A DNA stretch of 64,000 nt, taken from CAVYOE01 sp963770155. GTDB taxonomy: Bacteria > Actinomycetota > Thermoleophilia > Solirubrobacterales > 70-9. The DNA lies in contig CAVYOE010000001.1 in the NCBI GenBank assembly GCA_963770155.1, forward strand, positions 558,001 to 622,000, read 5' to 3'. The notes under the pieces were generated by a model. It saw only the letters and a list, made by a program, of their open reading frames with translations. It was not told the origin of the DNA and searched no databases. How positions within the stretch are numbered: position 1 is the first letter of the stretch; each line of letters opens with the position of its first letter. Positions 25,709 to 34,430 of this stretch are shown here, in pieces. The position numbers and the translations under genes were made by a program.

Positions 25709-27133
25709 ATGTCCTGGCTTGACGAACTCATCAGCCGAATTATCTGGCCCAGGAAGAGGCCGCAGCGGCCTAAGACCCGCTGGGAGAAACTCAAGGCCCG
25801 GGTCGAGGCGCTTCTGCGTGACCGCCGAGCGCTCTGGGAGGAGCACCGGCTCGCGGTGATCGGCGCCGGCACGGTTCTCGCCGCCGCCGTGGTCCTGGTC
25901 GCCTACCTCGCGGTGAAGCGCCCGGGCGATGTCCTCAACACCGATGCAGCCTTCACCGAGTTCACGACCGGGGCCGTGACCGGGATCACCGACTGGCCGA
26001 CCTACGGCTACAACGGCGAGCACACGCGACACCTCGACGCGAAGCGGATCGATCCCCCGTTCCGCAAGGTCTGGGCCTACAACTCCGGCGCGCTGATGGA
26101 GTTCTCCCCGGTCAGTGTCGGCAAGCGGATCTACGGGGTCAACAACGACGGCAAGGCCTTTGCCCTCGACGCGAACAACGGCGCGAAGCTCTGGGAGCGA
26201 GACGTCGGCAACCTCAACGCCTCCTCCCCGGCCCATCACAACGGCCGCCTGTTCATCGTCAACCTCGACCCCGCTCAGGCTGTCGCCATCGACGCTGAAA
26301 CGGGTTCGGAGATCTGGCAGCGCGACCTGCCGGGCCGCTCGGAATCCTCGCCGGTCGTCGCCGACGGCAAAGTCGTCTTCGGCTGCGAGAGCGGCGAGGT
26401 ATTCGCCCTCAATGAGAACACCGGCGAGATTCTCTGGAAGACGGCGGTGGGCGGCTCGGTAAAGGGCGCCCCCGCCTACAACGACGGGGTCGTATACGTC
26501 GGCGACTACAGCGGGCAGCTGACTGCGATCAATGTCGCCGACGGCGAGGTCCGGTGGGAGTCAGACGCGCAGGGCGGCGGCCTTGGCTCTGCCGGAACCT
26601 TCTACGCGACGCCGACGGTCGCCTTCGGGCGCGTCTACATCGGGAGCAAGGACAGCCGCATGTACAGCTTCGAGGCAAGCTCGGGCGACCTTGCCTGGAG
26701 CCATTCGACCGGTGACGAGATCTACGCGGGCGCGGCGGTCGCTTCCACCCCGGAGACTCCCCCGACCGTGTACTTCGGCTCGCTCGACGGCAACGTGTAC
26801 GCGCTCGACGCCAAGAATGGCGAGGAGCGCTGGACGAAGGACGCCGGCGGCGGCGTCTTCGGCGCCGGCAGCGTGATCGGCGGAGTCTTCTACGCGGCCA
26901 ACCTGGGCAAATCCTCGACCATCGGCTACTCGATCCAGGACGGAGAGCGCGTCTTCCACTCGAACAACGGCGGCTACAACCCGGTGATCTCGGACGGCCG
27001 CCGGATCTACTTGACCGGCTACCAGAACGTCAGCGCGCTGAAGCCGGCAGGACCGGCAAAGACCGATGCGGCGCGCGAGGCGAACAAAGCCGGCGGACAA
27101 GGCGACGGCAGCGAGGGCGAGAACAGCGGCTAG
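25709..27133 (+). CDS. membrane-anchored PQQ-like (BamB/YncE-type) beta-propeller protein 1
   Basis: 474 residues. The start MSWLDELISRIIW is chosen; longer extensions overlap the cca gene on the other strand. An N-terminal basic region, then one membrane helix (~residues 49-70: VIGAGTVLAAAVVLVAYLAV) leads to an exterior propeller with six or more PQQ-like repeats (KAFALDANNGAKLWERD, QAVAIDAETGSEIWQRD, EVFALNENTGEILWKT, QLTAINVADGEVRWES, NVYALDAKNGEERWTK). The A-x-D-x-x-T/N-G-x-x-x-W repeat is typical; the proteins often scaffold rather than act as quinoproteins. About half-identical by eye to the next gene, so they are a tandem duplication. Confidence 0.8.
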   Translation: MSWLDELISRIIWPRKRPQRPKTRWEKLKARVEALLRDRRALWEEHRLAVIGAGTVLAAAVVLVAYLAVKRPGDVLNTDAAFTEFTTGAVTGITDWPTYGYNGEHTRHLDAKRIDPPFRKVWAYNSGALMEFSPVSVGKRIYGVNNDGKAFALDANNGAKLWERDVGNLNASSPAHHNGRLFIVNLDPAQAVAIDAETGSEIWQRDLPGRSESSPVVADGKVVFGCESGEVFALNENTGEILWKTAVGGSVKGAPAYNDGVVYVGDYSGQLTAINVADGEVRWESDAQGGGLGSAGTFYATPTVAFGRVYIGSKDSRMYSFEASSGDLAWSHSTGDEIYAGAAVASTPETPPTVYFGSLDGNVYALDAKNGEERWTKDAGGGVFGAGSVIGGVFYAANLGKSSTIGYSIQDGERVFHSNNGGYNPVISDGRRIYLTGYQNVSALKPAGPAKTDAAREANKAGGQGDGSEGENSG

Positions 27134-28523
27134 AGCTCGTTATCTGCTTCGCAGGTTGTGGAACAGGCATCGTCGGGAAACGGTGATCGGTGCCGTGATC
27201 GTCAGCACAGTGGGCATTGTGTGCGCACTGCTGATCTACGACTCCCTGAAGCGCCCCGGCGATGTTTCCGATCCTGATGCGCCGTTTGTCAGCGAGGAGA
27301 AGCCGCCGCGCCGGGGCAGTGTCAACTGGCCGACGTATGGCTACGACAACGCTAAGACGCGGTACCTGCCGCGGCGCGGAATCAAGCCTCCCTACCGCCG
27401 GGTCTGGCACTACCACCCGGGCAGCACCCTGATGGAGTTCTCCCCGGTCCTCGCCGAGGGAACGATCTACGGGATCGATAACGACGCGGTGGCGTTTGCG
27501 CTCGATGCGGACACCGGCAAACCGAAGTGGCGCCGGCGAATCGGGGAGCTGAACGCCTCCTCCCCCACTTACCACGACGGCCGGCTCTTCTTCGTCAACC
27601 TCGAGCCGGGCCAGGCGGTCGCCCTCAATGCGGCGAACGGCAAGTTGGTCTGGCGAAGAGACCTTCCTGACCGCTCAGAGTCCTCGCCGGTGGTCCAGGA
27701 CGACAAGGTCGTATTCGGGTGCGAATCCGGAGACCTGTTCGCGGTTGCCGAGAAAACAGGCAAGGTCTTGTGGCAGCGCGACGTCGGTGGCGCGGTCAAG
27801 GGCGGGCCCGCGATCAGCGAGGGCATTGTCTACGCGGGCGACTACAACGGCACGCTGTCGGCGGTCCGGCTTACCGATGGGACGATCAAGTGGCAGTCCT
27901 CGAGCCAGGGCCGCAGCCTGGGGCGGGCCGGATCGATCTATGGGACACCGGCCGTAGCCTTTGGGCGGATCTATGTCGGCAGCCTCGACGGTCGCATGTA
28001 CAGCTTCGTTGCCGAGACCGGGAAATTGGCCTGGAGCCAGTCGACCGGAGAACGGGTGTACGCGGCGCCGGTGGTGGCGGACACCCCCACCGCCCCGCCC
28101 AGCGTCTACTTCGGCTCGATCGACGGCAAGGTCTATGCGCTCGACGCGCAGAGTGGCAAGGAGCGGTGGGTGAAGCGCGCCGGAGGCGCCGTACTCGGGG
28201 CCGGAAGTGTGGTCGGCCAGATCTTCTACGTGGCCAACACCAGCAAGCGAGCCACCGCCGGGTTTGGGACCAAGGATGGCAAGCGCGTCTTCGGCATCGG
28301 CATGGGCGCCTACAACCCGATCATCTCCGATGGCCGCCGTCTCTATCTGACCGGCTATTCGGGGATTGCGGCATTGAAGCCGCGCCCGGCCACCGCCCAG
28401 CGGCCGAGAGCGCAGAAGCGAAAAGCGGTCCGCGCAGCGGAGCGACGCGCGGCGGCGAAACGCAAGCAGAGGCGCAAGCAGAGGCGTGCCCGCCGCCGGG
28501 CCCGGGCCAAGGCCGGCGGCTAG
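27066..28523 (+). CDS. membrane-anchored PQQ-like beta-propeller protein 2 with Arg/Lys-rich tail
   Basis: 485 residues if it begins at ATG 27066, which overlaps the previous gene by 68 bases; a TTG at 27156 is an alternative. A basic stretch, one membrane helix (~40-62: GAVIVSTVGIVCALLIY), the same LKRPGDV linker as the previous gene, and propeller repeats (VAFALDADTGKPKWRR, QAVALNAANGKLVWRRD, DLFAVAEKTGKVLWQRD, KVYALDAQSGKERWVK). The C-terminus adds a ~40-residue Arg/Lys/Ala tail without Cys (from QRPRAQKRKAV). Ends four bases over the hisF stop on the other strand. Function unknown; envelope location inferred from the helix. Confidence 0.8.
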   Translation: MRRARRTKPADKATAARARTAARARYLLRRLWNRHRRETVIGAVIVSTVGIVCALLIYDSLKRPGDVSDPDAPFVSEEKPPRRGSVNWPTYGYDNAKTRYLPRRGIKPPYRRVWHYHPGSTLMEFSPVLAEGTIYGIDNDAVAFALDADTGKPKWRRRIGELNASSPTYHDGRLFFVNLEPGQAVALNAANGKLVWRRDLPDRSESSPVVQDDKVVFGCESGDLFAVAEKTGKVLWQRDVGGAVKGGPAISEGIVYAGDYNGTLSAVRLTDGTIKWQSSSQGRSLGRAGSIYGTPAVAFGRIYVGSLDGRMYSFVAETGKLAWSQSTGERVYAAPVVADTPTAPPSVYFGSIDGKVYALDAQSGKERWVKRAGGAVLGAGSVVGQIFYVANTSKRATAGFGTKDGKRVFGIGMGAYNPIISDGRRLYLTGYSGIAALKPRPATAQRPRAQKRKAVRAAERRAAAKRKQRRKQRRARRRARAKAGG

Positions 28524-29281
28524 GTCGTGCGGACCGGGATGCCGGCCTCGCGCATCCGATCCTTGGCCTCGGCAACCGTGTAGGTGCCGTAGTGAAAGAT
28601 CGAGGCGCAGAGGACGGCGTCGGCGCGGCCCTGCTCGATCGCCTCGACCAAGTGGTCGAGCTCGCCCGCGCCGCCTGAGGCGATCACCGGGATCCCGACA
28701 GACTCGGCGACCGCGCGGGTAAGCGCGAGCTCGTACCCGTCGGTGGTCCCGTCGCGATCCATGCTCGTCAGCAGGATCTCGCCTGCCCCGAGACCCTCGG
28801 CCTCCGCGGCCCACTCGACCGCCTCTCGGCCCTCAATTCTGTTGCGACCGCCGTTGACATAGACCCCCCAGCCGTCCGTCTCTTTCTTGGCGTCGATCGC
28901 GACGACCACGCACTGCGATCCGAACACCTCCGCCAGCTCGGTGATCAGCTCTGGGCGTGCCAGTGCCGAGGAGTTGACGGAGACCTTGTCCGCGCCGGCG
29001 TCGAGCACGGCCTGGGCGTCCTCGACGGAGCGAATGCCGCCGCCGATCGTGAACGGAATGAACACGTTGTCCGCGGTGCGCCGGGCGAGGTCGACGATCG
29101 TGTCGCGGGCCTCGTGGGAGGCGGTGATGTCCAGGAAGACGAGCTCGTCGGCACCCTCGGCGTCGTAGCGTTCGGCAAGCTCGACCGGGTCACCCGCGTC
29201 GCGCAAGCCGACGAAGTTGGTGCCCTTGACGACCCGCCCGCCGTCGACATCGAGGCACGGGATCACCCGCTTCAGGACCAT
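28520..29281 (-). CDS. hisF: imidazole glycerol phosphate synthase cyclase subunit HisF
   Basis: 253 residues. The (beta/alpha)8 barrel has catalytic Asp11 in RVIPCLDVDGGRVVKG and a second Asp in VVVAIDAKKE near residue 130. With HisH it converts PRFAR to imidazole glycerol phosphate and AICAR. Last gene of the his operon. Confidence 0.97.
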   Translation of the reverse strand: MVLKRVIPCLDVDGGRVVKGTNFVGLRDAGDPVELAERYDAEGADELVFLDITASHEARDTIVDLARRTADNVFIPFTIGGGIRSVEDAQAVLDAGADKVSVNSSALARPELITELAEVFGSQCVVVAIDAKKETDGWGVYVNGGRNRIEGREAVEWAAEAEGLGAGEILLTSMDRDGTTDGYELALTRAVAESVGIPVIASGGAGELDHLVEAIEQGRADAVLCASIFHYGTYTVAEAKDRMREAGIPVRTT

Positions 29282-29312
29282 GCCCCGAGGGTAGCTGGGT
29301 CAGGGATTGAGG

Positions 29313-30047
29313 CTACTCGTCCAACAGCTCGCGGGCCGCGGCGATGGTGAAGCGCTCCTCGTACAGGGCCCGGCCGACGATGACGCCGGTGAGAGCGGGC
29401 AGCTCGAGCGCGGCGAGCCGGCTCAGATCCTCGAGCGAGCCGATGCCGCCGGAGTAGGTGAGGACGGCGCCGCCGGATTCGCAGGCGCTTGCGATCTCGC
29501 CGAGGTGCTCGAGCGCCGGTCCCTGCATCAGCCCGTCGGCTTCGACCGGGGTGTAGACGAAGCGGCGCACGCCGCGCTCGCACAGAGGTCCGATCAGGTC
29601 TGCCGGGCCGACGTCGGTTCCCTTCGTCCAGCCTTCTTGGGATAGCCGGCCCGAGCGAGCGTCAAGTGAGACGACGACTCGATCGTCGTGTGTCGAGGCG
29701 ACCGCAGCCACGAAGTCGTGGTCGTCGACCGCGGCCGAGCCGAGCACCACCCGCTCGACCCCGGCCGAGATCGCCTCCTCGACCTTGCCGGAGTCGCGCA
29801 GACCGCCGCCGAGCTGGATCTTCGCGGGCACTGCCGCACCGATTCGTCTGACGTGATCGAGGTTGCGCGGCTCGCCCTCCCGGGCGCCGTCGAGATCGAC
29901 GACGTGGAGCCATTCGGCCCCGTGATTGACCCAGCGGGTCGCGGCAACCACCGGGTCGTCGTCGTAGGCGGTCTCCTGTTCGTAATCGCCCTGGACCAGC
30001 CGGACGGTGCGCCCTTCGCGAATATCGATCGCCGGGTAGAGGATCAA
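29313..30047 (-). CDS. hisA: phosphoribosylformimino-5-aminoimidazole carboxamide ribotide isomerase HisA
   Basis: 244 residues from a TTG start overlapping the hisH stop (TTGA). The start follows from the family N-terminus ILYPAIDIREG, with GGAG 13 and AGGGAG 3 bases away. Asp8 and the Asp in VVSLDARSG are the catalytic pair. YSGGIGSLEDL is the C-terminal phosphate-binding loop. In actinobacteria the gene can be the bifunctional PriA; no separate trpF was seen, and this cannot be decided here. Confidence 0.95.
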   Translation of the reverse strand: MILYPAIDIREGRTVRLVQGDYEQETAYDDDPVVAATRWVNHGAEWLHVVDLDGAREGEPRNLDHVRRIGAAVPAKIQLGGGLRDSGKVEEAISAGVERVVLGSAAVDDHDFVAAVASTHDDRVVVSLDARSGRLSQEGWTKGTDVGPADLIGPLCERGVRRFVYTPVEADGLMQGPALEHLGEIASACESGGAVLTYSGGIGSLEDLSRLAALELPALTGVIVGRALYEERFTIAAARELLDE

Positions 30048-30712
30048 CTCCCTTTCTCCTCCTCCCCCTCGACACCGACCTTGGCGCGCTCGCAGATCCA
30101 GATGAAGTTGTGGAGCATGGTGAGGCCGGCGGCGCTCGACTTCTCCGGGTGGAATTGCATGCCAAAGACGTTTCCGCGCCCCACTGCGGACGCGAAGCGC
30201 TCGCCGTAGGCGGCGGTGCCGAGCACATCCTCGGCGCTGCGCGGCCGCGGCGCGAAAGAGTGGACGAAGTAGAACGGCGCTTCGGCTGCGAGCCCCTTGA
30301 CCAGCGGATCCTGGCGCTCCCAGCGGACCGGGGACCAGCCTATGTGAGGCAGCTTCAGGCGTCCGCCGTTCGCGTCTGCCGGCAGCGGCTCGACCGGGCC
30401 GGCGAGCAGCCCGATCCCCTCTCCCCCCTCCCCCTCGCTCGAGGACTCGAACAGGAGCTGCATCCCGAGGCAAATCCCGAGCACAGGGGTACCGGCGCCG
30501 GCGCGTTCGCTGACAAGCCGGTCGAAGCCGAGCTCGCGGACACGCGCCATCGCCTTCGGAAAGGCGCCGACCCCCGGGAGCACGAGGCCGTCCGCTTCCC
30601 GGGCGTGTCCGGCGTCGGTGGTCCGTTCGGCGGCGGCGCCGACGCGCTGCAGGGCCTTTTCGACCGAGCGCAGGTTGCCCATGCCGTAATCGAGGATCGC
30701 TATGCGGGGCAT
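30044..30712 (-). CDS. hisH: imidazole glycerol phosphate synthase glutaminase subunit HisH
   Basis: 222 residues. A class I glutamine amidotransferase: nucleophile Cys81 in LGICLGMQLLFES and the His/Glu pair in MQFHPEKSS near residues 186-188. Delivers ammonia to HisF. Overlaps hisA by 4 bases. Confidence 0.97.
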   Translation of the reverse strand: MPRIAILDYGMGNLRSVEKALQRVGAAAERTTDAGHAREADGLVLPGVGAFPKAMARVRELGFDRLVSERAGAGTPVLGICLGMQLLFESSSEGEGGEGIGLLAGPVEPLPADANGGRLKLPHIGWSPVRWERQDPLVKGLAAEAPFYFVHSFAPRPRSAEDVLGTAAYGERFASAVGRGNVFGMQFHPEKSSAAGLTMLHNFIWICERAKVGVEGEEEKGS

Positions 30713-30756
30713 GAACTACGCGCGGCGGCAGCGGACGCGAAGCGGAGCAGCCGCCG

Positions 30757-31344
30757 TCATGTGAGGGTGCCCTTGGTGGAGGGCACGCCTTCTTCGGCCG
30801 GATCGACCTCGACTGCGGCCCGGAGGGCGCGAGCGAAGGCCTTGAACGCGGCCTCGATCATGTGGTGGGCGTTTGAGCCCTCGCTAACCCTCAAGTGGAG
30901 GGTGAGCTTTGCATTGGTGGCGACAGCGCGGAAGAACTCCTCGGTCAACTCAGACTCGTAGCCGGCAATCGTCACCGGCGGCAGCTCTGCTTCGAACACG
31001 CAGAGGGGCCGGCCCGAGATGTCGATCGCGCAGTCGGCCAGCGCCTCGTCCATCGGAACCGTGGCCGAGCCGAAACGCCGGATGCCCGCGCGGTCCGCCA
31101 GCGCTTGGTCGATTGCCTGGCCGAGGGCGATTCCGACGTCCTCGGTGGTGTGATGGGAGCCGGTTTCGAGGTCGCCCTCGCCCTTGAGCTCCAGACCGAG
31201 GCGGCCGTGACGCGCGAGCAGGTCGAGCATGTGATCGAGAAAGCCGACTCCGGTGGAGATGTCGGCCTCCCCTCCGTCCAGGGAGAGCTGAAGCGTGATG
31301 TCGGTCTCGCCGGTCTTGCGCTTGATCTCTGCGGTTCTGGTCAT
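30757..31344 (-). CDS. hisB: imidazoleglycerol-phosphate dehydratase HisB
   Basis: 195 residues, monofunctional (no phosphatase domain). The start MTRTAEIKRKTGET is chosen over a longer extension that runs into hisD. Manganese-binding motifs are GFLDHMLDLLARH, SHHTTEDVGIALGQA, and NAHHMIEAAFKAFARA. Order hisD-hisB-hisH-hisA-hisF. hisC, which usually sits between hisD and hisB in actinobacteria, is absent from this operon and from the window. Confidence 0.96.
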   Translation of the reverse strand: MTRTAEIKRKTGETDITLQLSLDGGEADISTGVGFLDHMLDLLARHGRLGLELKGEGDLETGSHHTTEDVGIALGQAIDQALADRAGIRRFGSATVPMDEALADCAIDISGRPLCVFEAELPPVTIAGYESELTEEFFRAVATNAKLTLHLRVSEGSNAHHMIEAAFKAFARALRAAVEVDPAEEGVPSTKGTLT

Positions 31345-31357
31345 TTGATGGTCGGCG

Positions 31358-32614
31358 TCATTGAGGTCGGGTACGGGCTTCCATCGATTCGGCGTGGACA
31401 GGAAACCCCTCGGCCCGGGCCAGGGTAGCGCCCGGTCCTGCCAGCGCCTCGGCGGCATCGTCTATCTCGACGGTGGCGACGGTCCGGCGGAACACGTTCG
31501 GGCCCAGCGGCCCCTGGAAGCGCCCGGCTCCGCCGGTCGGCAGGACATGGTTGGAGCCGGCGACGTAGTCACCGAAGGCGGTGGCCGAAGCGTCCCCGAG
31601 GAAGACGCACCCGGCGGTGCGCACTGACTGAGCCAGGATCCGGGCGTCGTCGGCGGCGATTTCAAGGTGCTCCGGAGCAAGGGCGTTGGCCAGCGCGATT
31701 CCGGCGTCGGTGTCGGGCATCTCGATCAGAGTCATCGGCGCCTCGGCAACTGTCTCGTTGGCGGCTGCGACCGATAGCACTTCGGCCTCGATCGAATCGA
31801 GGATCCGCGTTTCGACGGCAGCCGCAACCAAAAGGCTGTCTTTGGCGTGTTCGGCCTGTGCACAGAGGTCGAGCGCGAGCCAGCGGGGGTCGGCTGTCTC
31901 CCCGGCGATCACCATCAACTCGGAAGGGCCGGCGATCCCGTCGATCCCCACCCGGCCGAAGAGCTGGCGCTTCGCTTCCTGGACGTAGTTGTTGCCAGGG
32001 CCGGCGATCACGTCGACCGGCGCGACCGTCTCCGTACCGAGGGCGAGTGCTGCGATCGCCTGGGCTCCGCCGACTGCGTAGACCTCGTCCGCACCGGAAA
32101 GTCGTGCGGCGGTCAGAATCGAGTCGTCGACCTCCCCCCCGTCGCCCGGCGGTGTCGCCAGAGCGATTCGCTCGACCCCGGCGACTTTCGCCGCGACGCA
32201 GCCCATGATCACCGTCGACGGGTAGATCGCGGCACCCCCAGGCGCGTAGATGGCCGCGGACGCGACCGGGATCTCTCGGATCGAGATGGATTGGCCCTCG
32301 GGAAGATCGACCACTCGGTCTCCTTCCGCTTGGGCCTCCGCGACCTCGCGAACGTTGTTGACCGCGGTCGTGAACATCGCCTCATCCCAGGTCGCGTGTT
32401 TGATCATCTGGTCTGGCACCCGCAGTCCGTGTGTCGGTGACTCGCCGAACTTGGCTGCAAGCTCGAGCACGGCCTGGTCGCCGCGCTGCTCAACCTGCGC
32501 GATCACATCGGCGACGGTCTCGGTCACGTCCTCCGGCGGCGGGGTCAGGCTTCGCAGCTCGGTTGCGAGCTCCGCCGGATCGGTGCCGTCCCAGTTCTTG
32601 CGGGTGACCTTCAT
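31358..32614 (-). CDS. hisD: histidinol dehydrogenase HisD
   Basis: 418 residues. The pattern IAGPSELMVIAGETADP and the catalytic Glu-His in ALAPEHLEI are intact. It carries out the final two oxidations to histidine. The start overlaps the hisG stop by one base. Confidence 0.96.
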   Translation of the reverse strand: MKVTRKNWDGTDPAELATELRSLTPPPEDVTETVADVIAQVEQRGDQAVLELAAKFGESPTHGLRVPDQMIKHATWDEAMFTTAVNNVREVAEAQAEGDRVVDLPEGQSISIREIPVASAAIYAPGGAAIYPSTVIMGCVAAKVAGVERIALATPPGDGGEVDDSILTAARLSGADEVYAVGGAQAIAALALGTETVAPVDVIAGPGNNYVQEAKRQLFGRVGIDGIAGPSELMVIAGETADPRWLALDLCAQAEHAKDSLLVAAAVETRILDSIEAEVLSVAAANETVAEAPMTLIEMPDTDAGIALANALAPEHLEIAADDARILAQSVRTAGCVFLGDASATAFGDYVAGSNHVLPTGGAGRFQGPLGPNVFRRTVATVEIDDAAEALAGPGATLARAEGFPVHAESMEARTRPQ

Positions 32615-33306
32615 CAGGTCACCCCGCGACCGTTCTGCTCACGGAACCGTTGCACCAACCCGTCGACCTCCTCCGCGCGCAGCTTGTGGGAGACGCGATT
32701 GGCGACGAGCCGGGCGGTCGAGGCGGCGATCTCCTCGCGGACCTCCAGGTCGTTTTCCTCGAGCGTGCGGCCGGTGGCCACCAGATCGACGATGCCGTCC
32801 GCGAGCCCGACGAGCGGGGCGAGCTCGACCGAGCCCTTGACCTCGATCAGCTCGAGCTGCCGGCCCGTCTGCTCGAAGTACCGCTCGGTGATCTGCGGAT
32901 ACTTGGTTGCGATCCGGACTGCGCCAAGCCGCCGTTCGGCCTCGGTCAGGCGATCGTCGCCGCGGCGGCCTGCAAGCACCATCCGGCAGGCGCCGTAGCC
33001 GAGGTCCACCAGCTCGTACACGTCGCGGTCGCGCTGCTCCAGCAGCACGTCCTTGCCGGTGATGCCCAGGTCGGCCGCCCCCGCCTCGACGTAGGTGGGA
33101 ACGTCCGACGGCCGCATCGTCACCAGGACGAGGCCACCCGACTCGAAGATCAGGGAACGCGAGTCCGAGCGCAGCTCTGCGGTATCGACGCCGATCCGGT
33201 CGAGCGCGTCGAGGGTCTCCTCGAACAGCGCGCCGCGCGGCAGGGCAAGCTTGAGCGCGCCGCCTTGGCGCACCGCGGTTGCGCCTTCGATTCGCCTGAC
33301 GCTCAC
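32614..33306 (-). CDS. hisG: ATP phosphoribosyltransferase catalytic subunit HisG (short form)
   Basis: 230 residues, without the C-terminal regulatory ACT-like domain, so it needs HisZ, which is encoded immediately upstream. LGITGKDVLLEQ, RIATKYPQITERYFE, and GIVDLVATGRTLEEN (PRPP loop) are family motifs. First step of histidine synthesis. Confidence 0.95.
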   Translation of the reverse strand: MSVRRIEGATAVRQGGALKLALPRGALFEETLDALDRIGVDTAELRSDSRSLIFESGGLVLVTMRPSDVPTYVEAGAADLGITGKDVLLEQRDRDVYELVDLGYGACRMVLAGRRGDDRLTEAERRLGAVRIATKYPQITERYFEQTGRQLELIEVKGSVELAPLVGLADGIVDLVATGRTLEENDLEVREEIAASTARLVANRVSHKLRAEEVDGLVQRFREQNGRGVT

Positions 33307-34379
33307 CGTTCTCCCTCCCTTTCGGCTCGTTCCTCCTCGGCCTGGGCCATGTGTAGGCGCTCGACGTAGAGACCGAACCCGACCGCCGGAAGCTCGCGGC
33401 CGAATTTGCTCATCAGGCCGTCGTAGCGGCCCCCGCCGCCGAGGATGTGGCCAAGTGCGGGGTCGTAGACCTCGAGGATTGCGCCCGTGTAGTAGCCGAG
33501 GTCGCGGAGCAGCCCCAGGTCGAGCTGCACGCGATCGGCGATGCCGCGCCGCTCGAGCGCCTCGAAGGTCGCCTGCAGCCGGCTGGTGGCGCGCTCCACC
33601 GCATCGCCGCCGACCTCGCGCGCTTGCTCGAGGATCTCGCGGCCCCCGCGCAGGCTTGGCAGCGTTCGCAGCGTCTCCCGTCGCCCGGTGCCCTTGGGCT
33701 CGAGCCCGCTGACCTCCGATTCGAACTCGACCAGGTCGTGCTCGCCGAGCGCGCCCAGGATCCGATCGCGCTCCTCGCCGTCGACGCCGAGCTCGGCCAG
33801 CAACTGGCGGTAGAGGTCGGCGTCGCCCAGCCCGATCACTGCGCGTGTGAGGCCGGCGGCATCGAGCGCCGCGCAGAGTACCTCGACCACCTCGGCGGTC
33901 CCCTCCGGTGCTTCGGCTCCGATCAACTCGACTCCCGCCTGCATGAACTCCCGCATCTGGGCCCGCTGCGGGCGGACCGCCCGGTAAGCGTCCCCGAGGT
34001 AAAAGAAGCGCAGCGGCAGTTCGGCGGTCGCGTACCGGGTGGCGACGAGCCGGGCGATCGGGATCGTCATGTCGGTCCGGAGCGCCAGCATGTCGCCGCG
34101 CTCGTCGAAGAACCGGTACGCCGCCGCAGCAGCGCGCTCGTCCCCGCGCGCGAGCACGTCCTCGTACTCGATCGCGGGGGTCGCGACCTCGCCATACCCG
34201 CGTGATTCGAACACCTCGCAGAGGGCACGCTGAAGCGCGCGCAGCTCGCGCATCTCGTCCGGCAGGATGTCCCGGGTGCCGGGGGGAATCGGGTGCAGGT
34301 CGCTCGCGCCCTGATTCGCGGGTTCGCCACCGCTCCCGGCAGCCTGGTTTTTGCGTTCGCTTGCGCTCACGCTCGCCAC
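33303..34379 (-). CDS. hisZ: ATP phosphoribosyltransferase regulatory subunit HisZ
   Basis: 358 residues, a histidyl-tRNA-synthetase-like protein without the anticodon-binding domain. PPGTRDILPDE, then RTDMTIPIARL, FYLGDAYRAVRPQRAQMREFMQ (motif 2), LDLGLLRDLGYYTGAILEVY, and GGGGRYDGLMSKFG. The combination with a short HisG next to it settles HisZ over HisS. Overlaps hisG by 4 bases. Confidence 0.93.
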   Translation of the reverse strand: MASVSASERKNQAAGSGGEPANQGASDLHPIPPGTRDILPDEMRELRALQRALCEVFESRGYGEVATPAIEYEDVLARGDERAAAAAYRFFDERGDMLALRTDMTIPIARLVATRYATAELPLRFFYLGDAYRAVRPQRAQMREFMQAGVELIGAEAPEGTAEVVEVLCAALDAAGLTRAVIGLGDADLYRQLLAELGVDGEERDRILGALGEHDLVEFESEVSGLEPKGTGRRETLRTLPSLRGGREILEQAREVGGDAVERATSRLQATFEALERRGIADRVQLDLGLLRDLGYYTGAILEVYDPALGHILGGGGRYDGLMSKFGRELPAVGFGLYVERLHMAQAEEERAEREGER

Positions 34380-34430
34380 CTTAGTTGCGCGACGTCTGGG
34401 CGCCGCAAACGCGAACCCAGTCGCGAGGCT

